64,000 nt of DNA from Chaetomium olivaceum (lineage: Eukaryota > Ascomycota > Sordariomycetes > Sordariales > Chaetomiaceae). Below the pieces are notes generated by a model. That model was not told the origin of the DNA and searched no databases. It worked only from the letters and a program-made list of their open reading frames with translations. The position numbers and the translations under genes are program-made. The stretch is taken from NCBI GenBank assembly GCA_039881045.1, contig JAYWVB010000024.1, positions 62,001-126,000 on the forward strand, given 5' to 3'. Position 1 is the first letter of the stretch. The number at the start of each line of letters is the position of its first letter. This document shows, piece after piece, positions 56,775-64,000 of this stretch.

Positions 56775-59700
56775 TCACCCACAGTCCGCTCCTGCCCCTA
56801 TATCTCCATCCCTTATTCTCGGCGCAATACACACCCCAAAGCTCTTGACAACCCAATTCGGCGGCGGCACAAACCCCAGCCACCCCGCCACAGGCACCTT
56901 CCCATTCATACTCCCACTCCCACTCCCCATCCCCATCCCGACCCCAGCAACCCCAGTAACTCCTCCCCCTCCCCCTGCCTCCAAACTCCCCGACTCCCCA
57001 CCCAACAAAACCGGCGGCACATACACCCCCCTAACCCACTCCGCCGCCCCGACCACCCTCTCGCCACAACAACCCCCCTGCCCGCCCCCCACACAAAACA
57101 CCACCACGATCTCATCCTCCGCCTCGACAGGATCATCCTCATTCACCCGCCGCGGCAGCACCATGGTCAGCTCGCCCGTCCTCTGCTGGCGCGGCGGCAG
57201 GCGCACGTTCCACAGCAGGGTGCCCACGGTCCAGGAGGCGTTGAGGCTGAGCATGTGGACGTGGGCGGTGTGCAGGTGGGTGCGGTTGGTGAGGGTGTAG
57301 GTGAGGGTGTTGCCGTCGTGGAGGTGCAGTTTGTTTTCCCCTTGGGGGCAGGGGGAGGAATTGATGTGGGTGTGGTGGGGTTTGTTGGGTTTGCATTTGG
57401 GGGAGAAGCGGACGGAAAACCAGTCTGCTGGGAGCGGGGAGTGGAGTTGGTAGGGTGTTAGTGCCCGGACGGCGTGGATTGTTGCGACTTGGCGGATTAC
57501 GGAGCTGAATCGTTGGAGGGCGTTGGGGGCTTCGATGTGTACTCGTGCCGTGCGAGGGAGTGGCTTCCCGGTCTGGTCAGTGACGACAAGGTAGCTGCCA
57601 TCGATGGTCGCGTTGATGAGGTTGTGGCCCTGCTAGGGCTCAACGTCGACGCGATTGGGGCCCCAAGGTCCGCTGGTGTCATCCGGGGCCAGGGCTCTCT
57701 GAAGCACCGCCCCGTTAATCATTATCCACGGCGATTTTAGCCGAATGCCAGTGGCCATGCTCTGGTACCATGGCCGCAACAATCCCAGCAACTTGAGAAC
57801 GCCATCTGCGTTGCTGACGGAATCCGTATCCAGCGCGACGGCCACATGGGTACGCCAAAAGAAATGTGCGTAGCCAGCAAATGCGAGCTCGGCATCGTCC
57901 CACAAGTGGTGTTGACCACTATTTTTTGCGGTGGGGGCACGCCTTTATACCTGGAAGGCACGCGCATGGGCAACGAGAGATACAAAATGCAGCTCTTAGC
58001 CAACGTTTTGTGGCAGGCTTGGATGGTAAAATCCCCCAACCAGTCCGGTTTTCTGTGTCCGTTCTCCCCCGGACCAGCCAAAAGGAAGTCCTTGGCAGTT
58101 TGGTGGATAAAGTAAACCCTGCCATTGTAGACATCCAAGAAGTACTTGCAAGCGTCCAAGATCCAGTTCCGGAAACAGCGCTCGTCCTGCAGCCCCAGGC
58201 CGTGTTTGCTTCCATTTGGAAGGTCCCGGATGTTGAGCGCGATGTTGACCTCCTGAAGAGTGAGGGGTCTCGCAGCGGCAAGGACGATTTGAAACAAGCT
58301 TTTGACGTCGCCTCTTTGAGACTCTCGAATTCGGTTGAGAAACCCGACGTATGCCTCTTTCACCGTGGCCGGCAGCTTCTTGAAGATGTCGATCCAGCCA
58401 CGGGGTACTCGCGGCAGACCGTCTTTCATCCTCAAGTCCAGGTAGTCAAATAGCAACTTGACATACAGATATGTCCTGTCTTCTCGCGGTCGAATGAACT
58501 CCAATAGTTCCTGTCTCAGTCCCGCATCTTGAATACACCGCAGGGCAAATCCTTCGAAGCGGGCCATGACCACGCTCTCGATATCTTTGCTGATGTGCTT
58601 GAGGCAATGTGGGTCCTCCTCCAGCTTCAGAACCGTGACGCCGGGAGAGAAGATCAGCGGTGGTGCCGAAACCAGGGGGCGTGTGGTAAGGAAGAACTTC
58701 ATGCGTGGGCTTGGGCCAACGAGATAGTCGGTTAACTTCTGGAGCAGTTTGTCGGCCGATTCCGGCTCGCATTCGTCGAACCCATCGAGAACAACAGTGA
58801 CACTCCCAGGCTCGCAATCCTGGGTAGCCTCCTCAAGAGCTCCCCAGAGCAGATCAAAATTGCATCGCACCTCCTCCGGGAGAAGGTGGTCAACTCTGGC
58901 GCAGATCTTGTCGACCAAGTCTGGCTGGCCTCGGAAGAGCTGATCGAGAACTCTGCATAGCGCCGTTGTCGCCCCATTTTGGCCTTTCCCATTGTCCTTG
59001 AAAAAGAAGGCGCAAATTGACGAGGGCCTCCACTTGGGCAATTCCGTCAACAGAGACTTTGACAGAACAGATTTACCAGATCCCGGAATGCCCTCCAACA
59101 CGAAAACACCCGAATCGCCCGAAGCCCACTCAACAAAGACGGGATGCGTGAGGACCCCTGCCCCGGTACCGTCTTCCGGTGAATCGATGCTGTCGAGGTA
59201 GGCCTGGTAGACGGCGTAGGGGAGGTCGTCGGGGAACTTGAATTTGAGCAGCGTCTCAAACCGTTGTTTGTGGAGTGCGTCCTTGGAGAGCGTGTGGAGC
59301 TTGTCAAGCAGATGCTGTTCGTAGTTGAGGCTCATGTACTCCTCCAGACGCTTCTCGCTCTCCTTGATCTCGGCTAGCATGCAGTTCCAGTCGTCAAGTT
59401 TGAGAATGTCTCTGGAAATCGTAGTCAAGGGGCGGCAGTATGTATAGTATGCTCGTAGGTGATACTCGATGAGGAGTTTGTAAAGTGCGACAATCTCGCC
59501 GTGGATCGCATGTCGGAGCGCAGAGAAGCTTTGGGGGCTTTTCCAGTACTCCCGGTTCAGAAGGTCGAGAACTTGACCGTACCATGTAAATCGTGACATG
59601 ACGTAGGAAAAGCCCGATTCCCTGGCAGAAATCTGCTCGGCGTGGTTGACGATGATCTGTCTCAGTTAGTTAGCCTACTGTGCCTGAATCGCTGATGAAG

Positions 59701-60465
59701 AACACATACAGGCAAGACGATGGTGCAAATACCGGTCCAGGCGAGTGACGCAGGTGGAGACGAAGCGAGCGCAAGGCCGACGACGTCTCTGGTCTTCTGG
59801 ATGAACTGCACCGCAGATGAAACGATACTTTGGCTGGCAGAATCCCGCCTTGCGAGGTCCATATATTCTTGGGCTAGTCTCGTGAAACATTCCTCGCCCG
59901 CATTGCTTTGTTCTTCGTCATCGGTCATCGGCTCCTTTTGAACACGCGAGGAGCGACGCGAGTCGAAAAAGCCATCTCTTGTGACAGTATTGAAGAGCGC
60001 CTCGTAATTCTTCACCAGCGGCTTCAACGCATCGTCGCTCTTGACTTGATCGTAGGCTTCTTCCCAGATTTCACAGGCAGCGAGGATAACGTCTTGGTGG
60101 TATGCTATGGCAGAGCCACTGCGTGCCAAGGGGGGTGTTTCAAAGGAGGAGAAGCGGGATGCGTCGCGCGCAAGATGACGAGGAGAGGGCGCAAGGGTAG
60201 ACGACGGTCGACGGGTGGCCGGAGAACTCACGGCGCGGCGCTCAGGAGACGGATTTCGAGACGCTGTGGTGGAGACGGGACTGAAGGGCGAGAGCACAAA
60301 TGGTGAGGATACGATAGTTGGTAAGGCGTTAGGCAAAGTTAGAGGCGAAGGCGTGGATGGCGGAGGAGAATCCTGTTTTGGGCTAATCGGTCGTTTGCGA
60401 GAGGGTGACGTTCGTCTTCCTTCGCGTTGACCTTGGGGAAAATAACAACAAAATGATAAGCCCAT
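56775..60465 (-). CDS. NACHT-N/NACHT STAND protein with a beta-rich C-terminal extension; frame break and in-frame amber stop
   Basis: Exons 60465-59710 and 59656 onward, with a 53-nt intron. Start MGLSFCCYFPQGQREGRR is preferred; an in-frame ATG at 60573 is possible. A Ser/Pro-rich leader precedes the NACHT-N domain (AACEIWEEAYDQVKSDDALK ... ASLAWTGICTIVLP). NACHT follows: Walker A FVLEGIPGSGKSVLSKSLL, Walker B VTVVLDGFDECEPES, and FLTTRPLVSAPP. At the T run (plus) 57922-57927 the frame slips; one more base gives QHHLWDDAELAFAGYAHFFW. The frame then meets TAG at 57633-57635, yet in the same frame continues QGHNLINATIDGSYLVVTDQ ... LNASWTVGTLLWNVRLPPRQ to TGA at 56775-56777. That part resembles the C-terminal sandwich of fungal caspase-like proteins. 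No WD, TPR or ankyrin sensor is seen. If the TAG is real the product is ~920 aa shorter-tailed. Confidence 0.75.
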
Positions 60466-61429
60466 CGTGTTAGTTGGCGCGTGGCGGAGACGATTGACAT
60501 TCTTCAAATCTGAATTTGCATGCCTAAGAAGCTCAAGTTCCCAAGGGAAAGGTGGGTAATCCGGATGAGGCATGACTGCCAGGTGTTAAAGGTCAAGCTG
60601 ATCTAGTGTACCAATGGAGGGAAAGCGGGTTCTGGGTCCCTTTTGGTTATATTTTTACGGTTGAGGATTCGGGAAGGTGCCTTGTTCTAATGGGAATTTG
60701 AGTACTGCCGACCCACAAACATAGAACAATTCAGGAAATGGAACGGTCAAGGTGTACCTCATGGTTGCTCTCTTGATTAATACCAAAACATCGGACTGTA
60801 CGATTTATCCAGGTTGGTGGATTTTGTAGTATGTGTTATATGCTGCTATACCTTATTTTGGGCTGGGGATGGGCCACGCCATTGGGCAGGGGTATAACGT
60901 CTCGGAGACGCTTGACAGTGTTTACATGATAGGGGTCGGGTATGGGAAGCGCGGCGAGGGGAGGCTGGATCTGAGCGAGTTGCCTAGCCTACGTTAAGAC
61001 TAGCTCAATGGTGTTGGAAACCAACAGCCACGATTCCACGGTTATCACACAGATGATGGAGCTTACAACAGTGGGTTGGGATCCTCGGAGCATCCCTGAA
61101 GTCATCCATTGAAGGTTTTTCTGTCTTCGTCCTCCGTGGCGGGCACCGCCCTGACCTCCTTTTATAGCCTCTTGTTCAACCCCTGGAAACCATCTAACAT
61201 TAGCGCATCGGCAACCAGGTTTTCCGTGTTTCAAGTGCCACAACTTCCAACAAATGGCTCCAAGCTGCCGCCAAGACCCAGATGCGGGGGCGCATTCGTC
61301 GGGACATCCCCTGGGCACCGAGACGTTATGTTTTTGTCGTGTACCCCCTCTCGCCTCATCCAAGCGTGACCCGCCGTCCGTCATCCCCCGAGACCATCGA
61401 GAAGCACCACCCAACCCACCCTTACCACC
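60466..61429. other. Divergent promoter region NACHT gene / nitrilase
   Basis: Open upstream sequence of two divergent genes. The region 60640-60960 is AT-richer. No gene supported; a frame on the minus strand at 60989-61474 is the antisense shadow of the nitrilase leader. Confidence 0.45.
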
Positions 61430-62566
61430 ATGTCCGCCAACAAGCTGATGAAGTTTAAGGTTGCCGCTGCCCACGCGGCTCCTGTCTTCATGGACAAAGC
61501 GGCGACCCTCAAAAAGGTTGTCCGTCTCATCGAGCAGGCCAGCGCCGAGGACGTCAAGCTCCTCGTCTTCCCTGAGACCTTTGTCCCCGGATATCCCGTA
61601 GGTTCTACAGCCGGCCTACCGCTGCTGCCGCCTGCAACCCGCAAGGCCCCGTGTCAACACCCCCGGGATGGCTAACAACCCACCGCAGTACTGGATCGAG
61701 TGTTACCCTCCGCTGAAGCAGGTCGGGGCACTCGCCAAGTACGCCGAGGAATCGGTTGTCGTCGAGCCCAACGGCGAAGATGTGGCGGCCATCCAGGATG
61801 CCTGCCGGCGCACCGGCGTGGCTATCAACCTGGGCATCTCGGAACGCATGGCCGGCGGCTACACGCTCTTCAACTCACAGGTGATTATTGACAGCGATGG
61901 CACCATCCTTGGCGTTCATCGTAAGCTCCAACCAACCTACGTTGAGCGGCTCGTCTGGGCGCAGGGCGGCGGTAGCACGCTCAAGAACTGGCCGCTATCC
62001 TTGGGCTGGAATCTCGGCGGGCTGGCCTGCTGGGAGCACACCATGAACGGCGCGCGGCAGGCGCTCATCGCGCAGGGCCAGCACATTCACGCCGGCGCCT
62101 GGCCCGCGCTCTCGACCATGGCCGGCTTCGAGGCTGTAGCCGACGCCCAGATCGAGGCGCTCATGAAGACGCATGCCCTGACGGCCCAAGTGTTCGTCAT
62201 CACCGCTTCCAACTACGTCGACGACACGTGCCTCGACTGGATGAAGGAGAACCTGGGCGAGCAGGATCTCGTCAAGGCCGGCGGCGGCTGGAGCTCGGCG
62301 TGCTGCACCCTTTTTGCGCCTACCTTGCCGGCCCCCATACCGGCGGCGAGGAGAAGCTGGTGGCCAGCGAGGTCGACTTTTCGCAGCTGGGCGCCGTCAA
62401 GGTGTGGATTGATAGCGCCGGCCACTACCAGCGGCCCGAGATTTTGCAGTTCAGCTTTGATGCCCGCCCGCTCTGGGCTGACGAGAAGGTGAAGAGCGTT
62501 GGGAAGAGGGAAACTGAGAAGTCTAATGCTAAAGAAGACGGGGAGGACAAGGCCTGCAGCTGTTAG
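61430..62566 (+). CDS. Nitrilase (carbon-nitrogen hydrolase, ~348 aa), one frame break
   Basis: Hydrolyses nitriles to acids and ammonia. Exons 61430-61597 and 61689-62566, both phase 0, with a CTAAC branch before CGCAG. Starts MSANKLMKFKVAAAHAAPVF. The catalytic triad is visible: Glu in LLVFPETFVPGYP, Lys in GVHRKLQPTYVERLVW, Cys in GGLACWEHTMNGARQALIAQ. HIHAGAWPALSTM and ITASNYVDDTCLDW are typical of fungal arylaceto- or aliphatic nitrilases rather than cyanide hydratases. Near GGGWSS, at the GG 62297-62298, one base is missing. The restored frame reads GVLHPFCAYLAGPHTGGEEK, then SEVDFSQLGAVKVWIDSAGH and RPEILQFSFDARP, ending in a charged tail CSC at 62564-62566. Substrate is not deducible. 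Confidence 0.88.
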
Positions 62567-63374
62567 GAGGCAGAACCGAGTACTCATTCGAGCCCGTCAA
62601 ATAACGGCCTTAATCAAGTCAAAACCAACTCAAACCCTTTGATACAAACCAAATTCGGCCTTGAACAAATTAGATATCAGATGATATTTATCCAGATCGG
62701 TTTGGTCGCCAATCATTCGCCTGTAAACAATGTTACCTTACCTTTGCTACAGCAACCGTATATTTTGTGGTTAGGACTGCCGAATCTAATGGTTTTATTC
62801 CCGTTATGGAATCTATCGAGTTAGTTTATTAGACCTCGACTAGGTAGGATGAAAATAATAGGGAAACTAGGAGTTAAGACGATGATACTAAAGTGGAGTG
62901 CCTGTTTAGTTATACTCAGGTACCAGGTCCCTAGTTTGGAAGGTGGCTGGTCCTCTGCTTTGTAATGTCCAAGGTACTGTCGACTGCCTTACACAGTACA
63001 TCCGGAAACGACGTCCGTCCGGATCGGGTATGGCGCTCTGTCAGATTCGCGTCGGCCAACCCGCCGCGCGCGCCGCAGAAATACATATTTCAAGACAACG
63101 GGTCAGAGCAATTTCAGGAGGTGGCTGCGCTTAGCCAGCCAATTACCTCCGGTGCTGTTCTGTCGGGACCAAGTGTCTGTCGGCTAGGTGATTGCAACAG
63201 CATCCCCCTGAACACCGGCAGTTTAACCAGACAGGGCAGAAATCATTATCATCCTCTTTTTCCTCAATTAAGCTGTTGCCCTCTCGGGCCTCCCACAAGC
63301 TACATTCTGCCCACCGTCTGCGCTCTACCAGTGCGATACAGTCAGTAAATTCGTGCCTGCTGTCTTTCCAACAC
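62567..63374. other. Intergenic stretch, nothing recognised
   Basis: 3' flank of the nitrilase followed by the promoter of the secreted protein. AT-rich at 62600-62900. No supported feature. Confidence 0.5.
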
Positions 63375-64000
63375 ATGGCGATGACTCTGATTAGCCTGTC
63401 CACGATGATCCTCACGATGGTGATGTTACTTTCGGGCGTCGCGGGTCAAAAACCCGACCCGAACAAGGTACCAATCTTTGCGTACCCACCTGACGGCTCG
63501 AACAACACATACAACAAGATGGACACAGTGATGGTCACCTACACGAGCTTCTACGACGACACGGCCGTCCTCTGGACCTTCTGCGACCCCGGCGTTGGGA
63601 GGTGGAGTGAGTCTGCACAACCCCAAGCTCCCCAGTGCCTTGTGCCTCTGCCAGCCGCGCAAATGCTGACAAGACGGCAGTCTACCAACAAAAAGCACCA
63701 GGAAATACCGCGACTGTGCCGATACTGCTCAACTTCACGTCTGCAACGCCCTGTTGGTTCAACGTCCGGACAGGCGAGGACGGCATCGATGGCGCGAATA
63801 GCGCAGCCTTTAACCTCATTGACGAGGAACGGAGCGGGGGACCGATGGTGTTTGGTCTGGAGGCCAACTCGCAAAGTTCATCGACGTCGACCGCTTCAAC
63901 CGCGAGCTCCTCGACATCTTCGTCATCGACGTCGACCGCTTCAACCGCGAGCTCCTCAACCTCTTCGTCATCGTCGTCGGGCACAATAGACGGCTTCCCC
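63375..64000 (+). CDS. Secreted Ser/Thr-rich surface protein, 5' part only
   Basis: Exon 1 63375-63606, intron 63607-63680 (GTGAGT...GGCAG), exon 2 from 63681 running off the window. Signal peptide MAMTLISLSTMILTMVMLLS then GVAG. A globular part of ~150 aa follows: PDGSNNTYNKMDTVMVTYTS, LWTFCDPGVGRW joined by splicing to IYQQKAPGNTATVPILLNFT, then ATPCWFNVRTGEDG and ERSGGPMVFGLEAN. It then enters a Ser/Thr repeat made of 45-bp tandem units. This layout (signal peptide, small lectin-like domain, O-glycosylated Ser/Thr stalk) usually continues into a single TM helix and cytoplasmic tail in fungal wall or surface proteins. That continuation is outside the window. No family name can be given. Confidence 0.75.
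63881..63970 (+). repeat. Two 45-bp tandem repeats coding Ser/Thr/Ala
   Basis: Units 63881-63925 and 63926-63970 begin TCGACGTCGACCGCTTCAAC and differ at one position (CTCGACATC versus CTCAACCTC region). They are in frame with the secreted protein (15 codons per unit); a third partial unit follows. Confidence 0.9.

Noticed and set aside
56737..57300. 187-codon plus-strand proline-rich frame
   Set aside because: It is the antisense of the NACHT gene's C-terminal extension; its Pro/Thr runs mirror the Gly-rich stretch on the coding strand.
1..64000. CRISPR arrays, prokaryotic operons or phage genes
   Set aside because: No direct-repeat/spacer structure and all gene features are fungal and intron-containing.

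Overview
The window looks like nuclear DNA of a filamentous ascomycete (Pezizomycotina, probably Sordariomycetes). Genes are interrupted by short 50-140 nt GT...AG introns with CTAAC-type branch sites. The gene families are typical of this group: HET, NACHT-N/NACHT, Clr5-ankyrin, FTA2-like kinase fold, Ecp2/Hce2 effector, DUF3533, fungal rhodopsin domain and Fot1/pogo transposon. No rRNA, tRNA, CRISPR array or virus was recognised.

Layout. (1) 1.2-5.7 kb: a sugar-acid catabolic group with L-rhamnonate dehydratase (LRA3), an SDR resembling L-rhamnose-1-dehydrogenase (LRA1) and a convergent 2-oxoglutarate/Fe(II) dioxygenase. (2) 6.5-9.8 kb: an FTA2-like kinase-fold gene facing a decayed gene with a fungal repeat-family domain. 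(3) 10.5-22.1 kb: an allorecognition-like block with a four-helix membrane protein, a giant (~2,090 aa) HET-TPR-C2H2 protein and a helical coiled-coil protein. (4) 22-30.5 kb: gene-poor and AT-rich, holding an intact 1,861-bp pogo/Fot1 transposon with perfect 47-bp TIRs and TA duplication, plus a small secreted cysteine-rich protein. (5) 30.5-43.2 kb: a probable secondary-metabolite tailoring cluster with two FAD-linked oxidases, cupin, SDR, rhodopsin-like membrane protein, UbiA prenyltransferase and methyltransferase, but no visible PKS, NRPS or soluble terpene synthase. (6) 43.8-48.2 kb: an Ecp2-type secreted protein, a SNG1/DUF3533 membrane protein and a small lysine-rich protein. (7) 49.1-52.0 kb: Clr5-ankyrin protein. 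(8) 54.3-55.9 kb: a third FAD-linked oxidase. (9) 56.8-60.5 kb: a NACHT-N/NACHT protein with an unusual C-terminus. (10) 61.4-62.6 kb: nitrilase. (11) 63.4 kb to the end: a secreted Ser/Thr-rich protein running off the window.

An important caveat: about 17 single-base frame breaks occur in 12 otherwise well-preserved genes, mostly in short homopolymers, with clean reading on both sides. This looks more like consensus (long-read) sequencing error than real decay. Many genes are therefore annotated across a frame break, and the exact proteins should be treated as provisional.

How the genes may work together: LRA1 and LRA3 would catalyse steps 1 and 3 of the non-phosphorylative L-rhamnose pathway. 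The 30.5-43.2 kb enzymes could prenylate, oxidise and methylate a scaffold made elsewhere. The HET, NACHT, Clr5-ankyrin and FTA2-like genes are the families fungi use for non-self recognition and regulated cell death, so the window mixes metabolic and immune-like accessory genes.
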